Counted from the stretch's first letter, positions 15,608-25,295 are shown. The stretch is DNA of 37,729 bases from CAJXZP01 sp047610145 (GCA_047610145.1 JBLFZF010000017.1:1-37729); one strand, 5' to 3'. Numbers and translations are program-made. Notes: generated by a model from the letters alone, not told the origin.

Positions 15608-16261
15608 ATGAAGTTTTTCATCGATACAGCAAATCTGGATCAAATTAAAGAAGCGCAAGATTTAGGCGTTTTAGACGGAGTTACTACTAACCCCACTTTA
15701 ATGGCAAAGGAAGGAATTACGGGAACTCAAAACATTTTAGATCATTATGTGAAAATATGCAACATCTCTGATGGTGATGTAAGTGCAGAAGTGATTTCAA
15801 CAGATTTTGATGGAATGGTACGTGAAGGAAACATTCTTGCAGCTTTGCATCCAAATATCGTAGTGAAGATTCCTATGGTAAAAGATGGAATTAAGGCATT
15901 AAAGTATTTTTCTGACAAAGGAATTAAAACTAATTGCACTTTAATTTTCACTGCAGGTCAAGCTCTTTTAGCGGCTAAAGCTGGTGCAACTTATGTGTCT
16001 CCTTTTATTGGAAGATTAGATGACATAGGTTTTGATGGAATGGAGCTAGTGGCTCAAATCAGAGTGATTTTTGACAACTACCTTTTCGAAACTCAAATCT
16101 TATCTGCTTCTGTAAGAAATACTATGCATGTAATTCGTTGTGCTGAAGTAGGAAGTGATGTAATGACAGGTCCTTTAAGTTCTATTTTAGGGTTATTGAA
16201 ACACCCTTTAACAGATAGCGGTTTAGCGCAGTTTCTAGCGGATCACGCCAAGGGCAACTAA
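15608..16261 (+). CDS. Fructose-6-phosphate aldolase / short transaldolase
   Basis: A 217-residue (beta/alpha)8 enzyme of the small transaldolase subfamily (TalC/FSA-like), acting in the non-oxidative pentose phosphate route or cleaving fructose 6-phosphate. Signatures: MKFFIDTAN at the start with Asp6, GVTTNPTLMAKEG at 24-36, NIVVKIPMV with the Schiff-base lysine at residue 87, TNCTLIFTAGQALLAAKAGATYVSPFIGRLDD near 113-144, and ASVRNTMHV. Transaldolase and FSA activity cannot be separated safely by eye. It follows uridine kinase by 11 bases and ends at a strong terminator. Confidence 0.94.
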   Translation: MKFFIDTANLDQIKEAQDLGVLDGVTTNPTLMAKEGITGTQNILDHYVKICNISDGDVSAEVISTDFDGMVREGNILAALHPNIVVKIPMVKDGIKALKYFSDKGIKTNCTLIFTAGQALLAAKAGATYVSPFIGRLDDIGFDGMELVAQIRVIFDNYLFETQILSASVRNTMHVIRCAEVGSDVMTGPLSSILGLLKHPLTDSGLAQFLADHAKGN

Positions 16262-16279
16262 GAAATTAAAACTCATCTA

Positions 16280-16308
16280 AAAGCGAATCGTTTGGATTCG
16301 CTTTTTTT
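16280..16308 (+). terminator. Intrinsic terminator of udk-transaldolase
   Basis: AAAGCGAATC (16280-16289), loop GTTTG, GATTCGCTTT (16295-16304), followed by T residues to 16308. A perfect 10-bp stem. Confidence 0.93.
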
Positions 16309-16374
16309 ATGACTAAAAATTTGATGATATTTAAGACAAGTAACTAAAGTTACACCTCTACAATTTTTAAACCC

Positions 16375-16382
16375 TAATTTTG
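16375..16382 (+). promoter_or_regulatory. Predicted -7 box of the TlpA-like gene
   Basis: TAATTTTG followed by CAGG, 20 bases before the ATG at 16403. No clear -33 element. Confidence 0.45.
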
Positions 16383-16402
16383 CAGGTAAATTTAGCAGTA
16401 AT

Positions 16403-17281
16403 ATGAAGAACCTAGAAAATACAAGTCAAGCGGAGGTAGATAAGCACGGAAATAAAATGTCTGGCTATTTAAGCATGTTTAATTTTCTACTGGCCTTCTT
16501 AGTCGGCTATTATTATGGTTTCCATTATGCGGCTCTGTTCACTTCGTTTGTCAGTATAATTATTGGCTTTAAGCACGATGATTTTGATTCACCATTCTAC
16601 AAACAAGTATGGAAGCTAGCAAGTCCATTTGTATTTATGGTTGGAGTGGGCGTCATCAATCCAGCAGTTATCCCATTGGGTTTAGCCGGAGTAGTTTTTA
16701 CCGCATTAGGATTACATTTAAGAAATTTACACCAAAGTATTCCCATTAAAATCATTATTGCGGCAGCAGCACTAATTCTATCTTCTTATGGTTCATTAAT
16801 GGAGTATCCTAGATTTGTCCAAGGAATTTTAGGAGATGTTGTTTCTGAAGAAATATTGGATTTTGAAATTACTAATATGAATGGAGAGCCGGTTAATTTA
16901 AGTGATTTTAAAGGGCAAGTAGTATTGGTTGATTTTTGGGCTACTTGGTGCAAGCCTTGTCGCGATGAGTTTAAGGATTTAGAGAAAGTATATGCTCATT
17001 TTAAAGACCATCCAAATGTGGAAATCCTAATTATTAATGCTCGTGGTAGTAATGACACTTTTGAAAGCATCCAAAAATTTCTAGCTCAAAACCAATATGC
17101 GCTTCCCTTTTATATGGATCAAATTGGCAGAGCTACCCAAAATTTAAAAGTGACCGCTTATCCAACGCTAGGTATTATTAACCCAGAGGGTACATTGATT
17201 TTCAAACATACCGGTTATTCAAATGCAGAAGAATTAGATACGTTCTTAATTCAGAAAATTGAAAATATTTTAGCCAAGTAG
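16403..17281 (+). CDS. TlpA/ResA-like thioredoxin with N-terminal membrane domain
   Basis: A 292-residue membrane-bound thiol-disulfide protein. The first ~140 residues are hydrophobic with about four membrane segments (e.g. 20-60, 78-105, 112-135). A periplasmic thioredoxin fold follows, from ~150: FEITNMNGEPVNLSDFKGQVVLVDFWATWCKPCRDE with the redox pair Cys-Lys-Pro-Cys at about 182-185, and YPTLGIINPEG with the cis-Pro near 253. TlpA/ResA proteins reduce cysteines, for example in apocytochromes c before haem attachment. That would fit a genome carrying a 12-haem cytochrome and cbb3 oxidase, but the link is inference. It is convergent with the exported unknown (11 bases apart). Confidence 0.88.
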   Translation: MKNLENTSQAEVDKHGNKMSGYLSMFNFLLAFLVGYYYGFHYAALFTSFVSIIIGFKHDDFDSPFYKQVWKLASPFVFMVGVGVINPAVIPLGLAGVVFTALGLHLRNLHQSIPIKIIIAAAALILSSYGSLMEYPRFVQGILGDVVSEEILDFEITNMNGEPVNLSDFKGQVVLVDFWATWCKPCRDEFKDLEKVYAHFKDHPNVEILIINARGSNDTFESIQKFLAQNQYALPFYMDQIGRATQNLKVTAYPTLGIINPEGTLIFKHTGYSNAEELDTFLIQKIENILAK

Positions 17282-17292
17282 CAGAATAAAAC

Positions 17293-17892
17293 CTACTCCC
17301 ACTCAATTTTAAAACCATGTCTCATTAACTCCACGTGTCTATAATCCTCCTCTTTTGAGGCAAACATTATAAAGGTAAAGTATAATGGTTTTGAAATGGA
17401 TGCTAAGGGAATAACTTCATGTTTTTTTAAGTCGTATAAATAATCTACTTGTCGGGTACATATAAATTTTCCGTTCACTTTTTCATAGAAAGAGAATCTA
17501 TGCTTAGAGGGCGAATCAATAAACCAAAAATTGGGTCCACTTCCTTCAATAAGCAATTCGTTGAGCGGGTTTTTCCAAAGCTCGTAATTAGCCATTTCTT
17601 TAAACCCATTCAGCTTTTCTGGAGAAACATTTCTTATGGCTTGATTATAGGTGCTTGACTTTAGTGAGCTACTTACAAACACGCCCCTACCATCGTTCAT
17701 TTCAATAACAATTTGAAATGGCGATTTTTTAGCCCGCACAATATGTTGATCGATGGGCAGCTGTTTTCCATCTTGAATTACGTAGGCACTAAAATGAAGA
17801 TTATTGCTACGCGAAGAAGTTGCATTAATGAACAAGCCACCAAAAATCAGAGTTACACTTAAAAACAGTCCTATATTAATCTTTGAATTCAC
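17293..17892 (-). CDS. Exported protein of unknown function
   Basis: A 199-residue protein with an N-terminal signal or anchor (MNSKINIGLFLSVTLIFGGLF, residues ~6-24) and a soluble beta-rich remainder. I recognise no family. Sequence features include GKFICTRQVDYLYDLKKHEV and a single late Cys. The start codon is GTG at 17892; it gives a proper signal sequence, and a TAGTTTTG box 20 bases upstream leaves no room for a longer N-terminus. It stands alone, convergent with the TlpA-like gene, and is followed by no visible terminator. Confidence 0.75.
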   Translation of the reverse strand: MNSKINIGLFLSVTLIFGGLFINATSSRSNNLHFSAYVIQDGKQLPIDQHIVRAKKSPFQIVIEMNDGRGVFVSSSLKSSTYNQAIRNVSPEKLNGFKEMANYELWKNPLNELLIEGSGPNFWFIDSPSKHRFSFYEKVNGKFICTRQVDYLYDLKKHEVIPLASISKPLYFTFIMFASKEEDYRHVELMRHGFKIEWE

Positions 17893-17912
17893 TCAGTTCA
17901 ATTATGCGCTTA

Positions 17913-17920
17913 CAAAACTA
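17913..17920 (-). promoter_or_regulatory. Predicted -7 box of the exported unknown
   Basis: TAGTTTTG on the minus strand; expected leader ~16 bases before the GTG start. Confidence 0.45.
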
Positions 17921-18088
17921 ATCAGAATCTCTTTTAGTATTGTATTGCTTAGAAATTATTACATGTCTATATGATGTACTTATAAACAAACCCTCTACTC
18001 TGATCTAATAGATGGAGTAAGCCGTTTTTTATTATTTCAATAATATTAGCAGAAAATAACACTCCTATTTTTGAGCCTCAAATTTATT

Positions 18089-18120
18089 AAAAAAAAAGGA
18101 GCCACCTTTCGGCAGCTCCT
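18089..18120 (-). terminator. Intrinsic terminator of the giant T9SS protein gene
   Basis: Minus strand AGGAGC (18115-18120) pairs with GCTCCT (18097-18102). Inside are two G-T wobbles and a CC-GAAA-GG tetraloop top, together about a 10-bp stem; a run of at least eight T residues follows. Confidence 0.9.
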
Positions 18121-18147
18121 AATCCATCGTTTGTATGAAAAAACAAT

Positions 18148-21100
18148 TTATTTAATCGTAAACTTCTTTACAATTCTTTGACCTTCATATTGAAAGGTAA
18201 CCATATAGGTACCCACCGCTAAATTAGATACATCCATTTGTTGTGTTCCAGATACTCCGGAAACATCTACAGGAATGGTTCTAACCAATTGCCCAGTTAT
18301 AGATAGAATTTCTACCTGAACTGTTCCTTGTGTCGTGAAATTGTTAAATTCTAAGTTTATGAAATCAACAGCTGGATTTGGATACAACTTCAATTGTGCA
18401 TTCATTGCATTAGGAATTCCTAAAACAAAGTCTACTACCATTTGATCAGACCCTTCACATCCAGTACTTGGATCGGTTACCGTAACTTGATAAGTCCCTG
18501 CACTTGATACCTCAATACTCTGAGTAAATGCGCCTGTATTCCAGAAATAACTTCCATATCCAGAATCAGCCATAATTGTTACTGTTGAATCTTTCCAAAT
18601 TACAGTATCTGCTGGAAGTGCCACAATCACCTCTGGATGAATCTCCATAGAATGAGAAGCTGTTCCTTCACAACCGTTAACATCAGCTACAATCACGCTA
18701 AAAACTTGCGTTCCAGCAGAGAAAGAACTTGCACTTACATTAATGGATTGAGAAGAACTTGTGTTATCCCATTGGTATGAAGCAAATCCAGGACCTGCAT
18801 CAAGCACACCATTTTCATAAGCACATAACTCAGGATTACCTGTGATAGTAGTTGTTACTGGATTAGATACGGTAATTTCTACAGAATCAGACCCCATACA
18901 ACCATTACCATCGGTAACCATCACACCCACTTGTGAAATACCAGCTCCTAAAACTGAAGCCATAAGCGTATCCATTTGATTGGCATTTCCAGAAGTCCAA
19001 GAATAAGTACTAAAACCTGTACCTGCATCTAAAACCATAGACTCCCCATCACAAAGGATTCCGTTTCCTCCTAAATCAACAACAACCGCAACTGGCTCAG
19101 CAACACTTGCCGTACCCATGGTTGTACATCCATTAGCATCCGATATAACAACAGAATAACTTCCCATCATTACACTTGATTGGCTAGCTAAAGTAGATCC
19201 ATTTGACCACACTTGGCTATAAGGAGATGTTCCTCCCGAAGTCATTGACGAAACCGTTCCATCAGTCGACCCGAAACATGAAATATCAGTTCCAGAAACG
19301 GTTGACATTAACATGGTTGGTTCTGTAACAGAGACAGAACTAGTAGATTGACAGTTGTTACCATCAGAAACAGTTACAGAGTATGATCCGGCTGTTAAAG
19401 AACTAGCCGATGAACCACCTGCTCCGTTTGACCATGCATACACAAATGGTAGGGTTCCTCCGGCAGCACTAATGCTAGCCACACCTGTGTTTCCTCCATT
19501 ACAAAGAACATCAGAAACTACACTTGCAGTAGACGTTAATGCAGATGGTTCTGCAATGCTAACGCTATCCATCATCATACAGTTATTTGCATCTGTAATT
19601 GTTACCGCAACAAAACCTGCGGATAAACCAGAAATATTATTTCCAGTAGAACCGTTATTCCAAGATAAAGAATAAGGTGCAATTCCACCTGAGTTTAACA
19701 TACCTACAGATCCGTCATTACCCCCATTACAAGAAACATCCATTGCATTTACAAATGCACCAGATAACTGATTGGGTTGCGAAATAATCACTGAAGTAGT
19801 TTGCATACATCCTAAAGCATCCATAACAGTTAACATATGACTTCCAGCTGGTAATGCAGATGCATTAGCGCTCATATCACCATTAGACCATGAATACACA
19901 TAAGGAGCAATACCCCCACCGGCAATACTAGAAGCAGTACCGGTACTGTCATTATAACATGCCGCATTAGTTGAACCATTAACAATTGCTAATACTGGGC
20001 TATTTTGAGTCATCGAACCTGTCTTAGTAGCCACACAACCACTAGCATCGGTAAGTGTCACATCGTAAGTACCCATTGCTAAACCACTTTCAGTCGCAGT
20101 AACACCACCACTTGACCATACAAATGCATAAGGTATTGACCCTCCTGTTGCAGAAGCGGTAAATACACCGTTACTACCACCAAAACAAGAAACAATGGAA
20201 TCTACGTTTATGGTAATTGAAGGAGCTCCAATATCTGAAACCGTTGCCATAGCGACTAACATACATGAATTAGCATCGGTAATCGTAACGGTATATCCAC
20301 CACCAACAAGAGCGGAAGCCACTGGAGTAGTTTGACCATCTGACCACAGGTAACTATATGGATTTATTCCACCTGTTACATTTGCAGTAGCTGAACCACT
20401 TGGTACACCACAGGTTGACGATGTTGTGGATGTTGTTGCCATTAAAGCCACTGGCTCCGTAATGGTAACTGTTGCCGTTGCAGGCCACAAATTAGCATCA
20501 TACACCGTAACCGTATGTGTACCTGCCATTAATGAATCTGCCATATTTGTGGTATCTCCATTTGACCACATGTAGGTATATGGTGAATCACCACCACCTG
20601 CAGTAACGGTAGCTGTACCATTATCACCTGCGTTACAACTAACATTTGTTGAAGCAGTCATTGTTGCGTTGGTTAAATCAACGGTAACAATTGAGGTATC
20701 TGAATAGGTACCGCATACATTAGTAAATGACACATAATAAGGATACACTCCTGAAGTTGTAAATGGACCGGCATCAATATTTGGCGTTGTACCAACAGTG
20801 GTACCTGCTGAATCCCAAACAATTCCTGCTACCGCGGGAGGAGAAGGAACGGTAACACCTGTATTTACAAAATTAGGATCTTGTTGCGCTTTCACCCAAC
20901 CCGTGTTATCATTCATATCAGCACCCGTTAAACGAATACCCCATGAACCACCTCCTGAAACAGTTGTACCCGTCCAATCTGCGGCAGTAACTCCTGTCGC
21001 TGCTGAGAAAGACTGCGTATTATATCCTAATACATCAATAATAGTTCCTGAAGCATCTTTGAGTATATGACCCGAAGCTTGACTTGAACCTGTTGAGTAT

Positions 21101-24100
21101 GAAGAAGTCACATAGAAATAATTAGCCGGACTTGAAGAGCCTTGATACGTGCCAATAATAGCTGTTCCCGTTGGGCTTAAAACTGTACCAGCTCCAAATG
21201 TGAAGTTAACTCTTTGCGAAGTTCCAACCCACATTTCGTAACTGAATCCTTCTAAACTTGAATTAGGAACTCCTGTAATTTCAATGTAATCATCCGATGT
21301 CATCCATGCTGGACGTCCGCCTGCTGGTAGTCCAGTTGTAGAACCTGCCCATTGACATCTTTCTGTAATAAAAAATGACCCTGCTGGATACAACGGTGAA
21401 GTTGTGGCCAATGTTGTCATATCAAACGGACTCGTCATAGTTACTGAATCTGGAGACACTTCTATTAATGGGGTCACCGTTTCCATATGTCCATTCATAA
21501 TAGAATCATTTGAAGCTATTGGATTTACTGCATTTGGTTTAATATACGCAGAAACCCAGTAATCACCAGATACTGACATATCTATCGTTGAAATAGAAAA
21601 TACAAAATCTGAACTACCCGCTAGAGAACCTGTGCTTACGACTAAACTATCTGTCGTATTTATTGGCCCAGTTACGTTCCAAACAATTGTTAATGGATTA
21701 GTTGTAAAATCAGAGCTGGTAGATAAAAGGTTAGTCACCCTTGCAAAAGCGGAATCTGTAGAACCATAACACTGATCTATCTGAACTAACATAATATCTG
21801 TTAACGCCAAATCTCCTGGAATACCCGTAAATTCTAGTGCACCTACATCTGGCGTAGTTGCTGAACGCGTAGCACCAGAAACATCAGTAGTTACTCCTAA
21901 TGCAGAACCCATATTATCAATGGTCATAGACAAAGGCGAATAATTACCATTGGCTAAATCTGTATACACAGGATCTGCTTCCATAGAATTTACCGCCTGA
22001 GATGACGCAGTTTGAAAACCAGCTAATGTGATTTCATTAGTCCCCCAACGACCATAATAATTATTGCCTGAAGAATTCACAGACACATTATTGTAATCGG
22101 TAAGCAATGTTGCCGAATTAGTAGAATAATATAGTCCATAACTACTTCCTGTTCCTACACCGTGCATTGATACCAGGTTGTTCATTATGCTAACATCCGT
22201 TGGCGTTCCTGTATTGTAAATACCATACTTAGAAGATCCACCTTGTGTTTCAATATCCACCGTATTATGATACACGTAAATGTTACTTTTCGTACCACTT
22301 AAATAGATACCATAAGCAGAACTTGAACCAGAAATATTATACAAGACATTATTGATTACCTCCGAAGAACTTCCAGTTACATTCGCTGAATTCGATAAAC
22401 GAATACCGTAAACTGAGCTAGTTGCAGCTCCTAAGTCATGAATTACATTGTTATTTATAATTCCAAAAATGGAATTATTGTAATAAATACCATAAAAACC
22501 ACCTCCATTTGCTCTTACATCTCTAGATAAATCGTTAGAACCAATTTGAGTCGAATCTGCGTTATTAAAATAAATTCCATAATAATAAAAATCATGGATA
22601 TTATTATTCATAATGTTAAATCCAACTGTTCTATTTGATGAACTAGCACCATTAATTCTAATACCATAGTATCCGCCAATAATGTCATTATTAGAAATTA
22701 AAACATTATTTGCATTATCACCTCCGGTAGTTGCACTAGTTATTGAGCTTGACGCAACAATACCTCCACTTGCAGAAGAAGTATAGCCCATACCTATATC
22801 AATTGTATTATTCGATATAGCCACACTGTCACACCCATCTTTCATTTGAAAACCAAACATATTAACGGTAGGAGTTTGATTTTCAAAATCAAACCCATCA
22901 ATAGTTAAATGTTTCGTTCCTTCTAAACGTACAAAGTGATTTGCACTTGGGTTCTTATGCACCAAATTATTGTTACCATTAATGGTCACTGTGTTTGTGG
23001 CTGAAGCACCAGTAATTACAGTAAAATCCCAAGGACCAACAATGGTGTCGGAACTAGCGGTTACATTTACGGTTACTGGACCTGAAACACCACAAATACC
23101 TAAGGCTTGAATAAACCTATCCATCGATATAAAGTTAGTTGCACTTCCAGCAGAGCTTCCATCTACTGTATATATTCCTGATAATGGACCTGTACATACG
23201 GTAGTAAATGCTAATGGACCATTCCAAAAAGAAGAATCACCGGCAGCACAAACTGCACGTACATAAAACTCATAATTAGTTAATGGACTCAAAGAACCTA
23301 ATGATAAAGGGTTAGTTGAAGAAATAACAGTGTCTCCCGTACCTAAAGTAAAACCTGACGCACCATATTCAACTTTCCAGTTAGTAGCAGACCCCAATTC
23401 CAACCAACCTAAATCAGCACTCGTTGAAGTCAGGTTAGATACTGTTAATAAATCTGTTGACATACAACTTGGCGGAGTTCCGACATTTATGGTGTAATCC
23501 TCGAAAGAACCATATGAACCTGTATAACAAGGATTTGAAGGAGATACCGTTCCTAAACCGCCATCAGCTCCACCTAATCTAATTCTATGTGCTCCAGCTG
23601 TAACTGATAAGGGCACTTGAATTGAACTAAATAAAGTAGTTGGATTAGCAGAGGAAGCTTCACCTAAGTAATATGCTTCTCCAACATCAAGAAAATCTAA
23701 ATCATCATTCCAATCTACCCATGCCCACATATTGTAGGTATAACCTGCTTGTAATGTAACATCAATATCAAACATCATATCGGCAGACCAAGTAAAATTC
23801 GCGATCATAGAACTATAATCACCATAATTACCTGTTTCTGAACCTGTCGTATTATTGATTGTACCCATACTCACATTGGTAATACCTAAACCATCCACAC
23901 TAGATGGATTTGGAATACAATGCCCAGTATAAAAAGTAAAAGGACCCGTCCAGAAGGAAGCATCACTAGCACTACATGTAGATCTTACATAGTAATCGTA
24001 ACTGGTAGCAGCCGTTAAACCTGTTAACGTAAAAGGGTTTGATGTTACAACGGTAACTGAACCTGTACCTTGACTAAAACCAGACGTACCTGTTTCAATT

Positions 24101-24627
24101 TCCCAGTTTGTTGCCGAACCCGCTTCGGTCCATGATAAAGTAGCACTTGTAAGTGTCAAACTATTCACACCTGGTGAAGTTGGTGCGGGACAAGAAACAG
24201 GAGTTGTGTTCGACCAGTTTACCGTATTACAACCACTTGAACTACCACAACCAGCGGTATTTCCTTGAGAATAATACGTTCCTCCAGCACTTGCAATAAA
24301 TGTAACTGGTGATGGCCCAAAGGCAACGGATGTTTGACTAGCATCATAAATAGTTACTTCAGCTGATGCATTAGCAGAATAGCTAATTACATATGTCTGC
24401 CCGGCAGTAACTCCATTAATTGTGGATCTCTCATTTGGGTAGGCACATGTTGTAATATTGACGTTACTGCCAACCGCAGGGGCGAATCCAGTACCATACA
24501 AAGTAGATGATGCAGGACATTGGGCAATAGCCGATTGATATCCAAAGGACATCAATGTTATAAAAATAGTGAAAATGCCTTTCCAAGAGGATGCATCTAA
24601 ACTTTTATTAATCGTACGTTTTTTCAT
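18148..24627 (-). CDS. Giant multidomain surface protein with SprB repeats and T9SS sorting domain
   Basis: A 2159-residue secreted protein. Signal peptide ~15-36 (ending SAIAQ). Then an N-terminal beta domain, a fibronectin III-like module (~145-235), a GEVED domain (~235-385; WAWVDWNDDLDFLDVGE), a second FnIII (~390-480), a right-handed parallel beta-helix (~480-905, many NN and YGIY/YGIR rungs), and a lamin-tail-like module (~1100-1245). Seven SprB repeats of ~76 residues follow (~1320-1850; each with CxGxxxG, a Y.WSNG strand and a T(I/V)TDxxxC end), then three Ig/PKD-like repeats (~1850-2070). A type A T9SS sorting domain closes it from LYPNPAVDF (~2080). The likely role is adhesion, gliding or polymer binding at the cell surface. 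SprB itself is a gliding adhesin, but repeats of this type are common, so gliding is not proven. It is a single-gene unit with its own terminator. Confidence 0.92.
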   Translation of the reverse strand: MKKRTINKSLDASSWKGIFTIFITLMSFGYQSAIAQCPASSTLYGTGFAPAVGSNVNITTCAYPNERSTINGVTAGQTYVISYSANASAEVTIYDASQTSVAFGPSPVTFIASAGGTYYSQGNTAGCGSSSGCNTVNWSNTTPVSCPAPTSPGVNSLTLTSATLSWTEAGSATNWEIETGTSGFSQGTGSVTVVTSNPFTLTGLTAATSYDYYVRSTCSASDASFWTGPFTFYTGHCIPNPSSVDGLGITNVSMGTINNTTGSETGNYGDYSSMIANFTWSADMMFDIDVTLQAGYTYNMWAWVDWNDDLDFLDVGEAYYLGEASSANPTTLFSSIQVPLSVTAGAHRIRLGGADGGLGTVSPSNPCYTGSYGSFEDYTINVGTPPSCMSTDLLTVSNLTSTSADLGWLELGSATNWKVEYGASGFTLGTGDTVISSTNPLSLGSLSPLTNYEFYVRAVCAAGDSSFWNGPLAFTTVCTGPLSGIYTVDGSSAGSATNFISMDRFIQALGICGVSGPVTVNVTASSDTIVGPWDFTVITGASATNTVTINGNNNLVHKNPSANHFVRLEGTKHLTIDGFDFENQTPTVNMFGFQMKDGCDSVAISNNTIDIGMGYTSSASGGIVASSSITSATTGGDNANNVLISNNDIIGGYYGIRINGASSSNRTVGFNIMNNNIHDFYYYGIYFNNADSTQIGSNDLSRDVRANGGGFYGIYYNNSIFGIINNNVIHDLGAATSSVYGIRLSNSANVTGSSSEVINNVLYNISGSSSAYGIYLSGTKSNIYVYHNTVDIETQGGSSKYGIYNTGTPTDVSIMNNLVSMHGVGTGSSYGLYYSTNSATLLTDYNNVSVNSSGNNYYGRWGTNEITLAGFQTASSQAVNSMEADPVYTDLANGNYSPLSMTIDNMGSALGVTTDVSGATRSATTPDVGALEFTGIPGDLALTDIMLVQIDQCYGSTDSAFARVTNLLSTSSDFTTNPLTIVWNVTGPINTTDSLVVSTGSLAGSSDFVFSISTIDMSVSGDYWVSAYIKPNAVNPIASNDSIMNGHMETVTPLIEVSPDSVTMTSPFDMTTLATTSPLYPAGSFFITERCQWAGSTTGLPAGGRPAWMTSDDYIEITGVPNSSLEGFSYEMWVGTSQRVNFTFGAGTVLSPTGTAIIGTYQGSSSPANYFYVTSSYSTGSSQASGHILKDASGTIIDVLGYNTQSFSAATGVTAADWTGTTVSGGGSWGIRLTGADMNDNTGWVKAQQDPNFVNTGVTVPSPPAVAGIVWDSAGTTVGTTPNIDAGPFTTSGVYPYYVSFTNVCGTYSDTSIVTVDLTNATMTASTNVSCNAGDNGTATVTAGGGDSPYTYMWSNGDTTNMADSLMAGTHTVTVYDANLWPATATVTITEPVALMATTSTTSSTCGVPSGSATANVTGGINPYSYLWSDGQTTPVASALVGGGYTVTITDANSCMLVAMATVSDIGAPSITINVDSIVSCFGGSNGVFTASATGGSIPYAFVWSSGGVTATESGLAMGTYDVTLTDASGCVATKTGSMTQNSPVLAIVNGSTNAACYNDSTGTASSIAGGGIAPYVYSWSNGDMSANASALPAGSHMLTVMDALGCMQTTSVIISQPNQLSGAFVNAMDVSCNGGNDGSVGMLNSGGIAPYSLSWNNGSTGNNISGLSAGFVAVTITDANNCMMMDSVSIAEPSALTSTASVVSDVLCNGGNTGVASISAAGGTLPFVYAWSNGAGGSSASSLTAGSYSVTVSDGNNCQSTSSVSVTEPTMLMSTVSGTDISCFGSTDGTVSSMTSGGTSPYSQVWSNGSTLASQSSVMMGSYSVVISDANGCTTMGTASVAEPVAVVVDLGGNGILCDGESMVLDAGTGFSTYSWTSGNANQMDTLMASVLGAGISQVGVMVTDGNGCMGSDSVEITVSNPVTTTITGNPELCAYENGVLDAGPGFASYQWDNTSSSQSINVSASSFSAGTQVFSVIVADVNGCEGTASHSMEIHPEVIVALPADTVIWKDSTVTIMADSGYGSYFWNTGAFTQSIEVSSAGTYQVTVTDPSTGCEGSDQMVVDFVLGIPNAMNAQLKLYPNPAVDFINLEFNNFTTQGTVQVEILSITGQLVRTIPVDVSGVSGTQQMDVSNLAVGTYMVTFQYEGQRIVKKFTIK

Positions 24628-24840
24628 AAATTTATTTTAATGGTTAAAAAATAAAAGCAGCCTACAGTTGTTTTTGAAATTTTTGTAGGAATCTTCAGGC
24701 CCTCAAGGCATAAAGAAATGGAACTCACTCATTCTTTCCGTTTAACCGTAAAGGAATGGTCTTGATTGCTTTTGAAATAAGTTAGCTGGTATTTTCTGTC
24801 ATAAACTGTTGTTTTGTTATCATACAAATTGAATTAAATA

Positions 24841-25053
24841 CCCTAGAAACTCTAGGTATATTATTCCGCTATAAAAAAACAAGGGCTGCGTAGAAAATTG
24901 AAATAATTTGATGATGTCAACCTGTCAAATTAAAACGGTCTGAACTGGAAACTCCAGACATGCTATTCCCTCTAACTAAAAATAGGGGTTACGTAGAAAA
25001 TCGAACCTAAATTGGGGAGTTTTAATCCGAACTATGGATACCGCCCCCAATTG
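24841..25053. repeat. Two degenerate ~102-bp tandem copies with conserved hairpin and core
   Basis: Copy A starts with hairpin CCTAGA-AAC-TCTAGG (24842-24856), copy B with CTGGA-AAC-TCCAG (24945-24957). Both go on through ATTCC, an A-rich run and GGG.T.CGTAGAAAAT.GAA (cores at 24889-24898 and 24992-25001, 103 bases apart). Paired changes in the hairpin preserve the stem. Copy B ends in AATTGGGG...CCCCAATT (25010-25017 and 25046-25053). Confidence 0.6.
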
Positions 25054-25124
25054 ATAATAGATGAAAATCAGAATTAAAAAAATTAATATTTCGTTAAATT
25101 CTAAATCGCATTCAATTGCGCCTG

Positions 25125-25138
25125 TCCAATATATTGGA
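25125..25138. repeat. Perfect 14-bp palindrome
   Basis: TCCAATATATTGGA, fully self-complementary, in the region upstream of the phosphatase gene; a CGCA...TGCG hairpin (25107-25120) lies just before it. Confidence 0.7.
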
Positions 25139-25155
25139 TTTTATAACACATAATT

Positions 25156-25282
25156 AAAATTGTTAATAACTTTTAGTAAAAAACACTAAAACATAGCCAA
25201 CCTTTATTTAAAACTACCGTTATCAAAGACTTTTACGCACTATTAAAAAATAAAACCAAGCACCTGAGTTATTAACAATTTT
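25156..25282. repeat. Perfect 16-bp inverted repeat with DnaA-box-like cores
   Basis: Arms 25156-25171 and 25267-25282 are exact reverse complements 95 bases apart. Each contains a TTATTAACA word (minus strand 25161-25169; plus strand 25269-25277), 7 of 9 bases identical to the E. coli DnaA box TTATCCACA. A TTTTAGT...ACTAAAA hairpin (25171-25177 and 25185-25191) is nested inside. Confidence 0.65.
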
Positions 25283-25295
25283 CACCTTTTCAAGT

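Noticed and set aside
19355..19675. 106-codon plus-strand frame within the giant gene
   Set aside because: Shadow of the SprB repeat coding sequence on the other strand.
18990..20650. Regularly spaced repeats suggestive of a DNA tandem array or CRISPR
   Set aside because: The ~228-base periodicity comes from seven SprB protein repeats in one open frame; the DNA copies are strongly diverged and there are no spacers.
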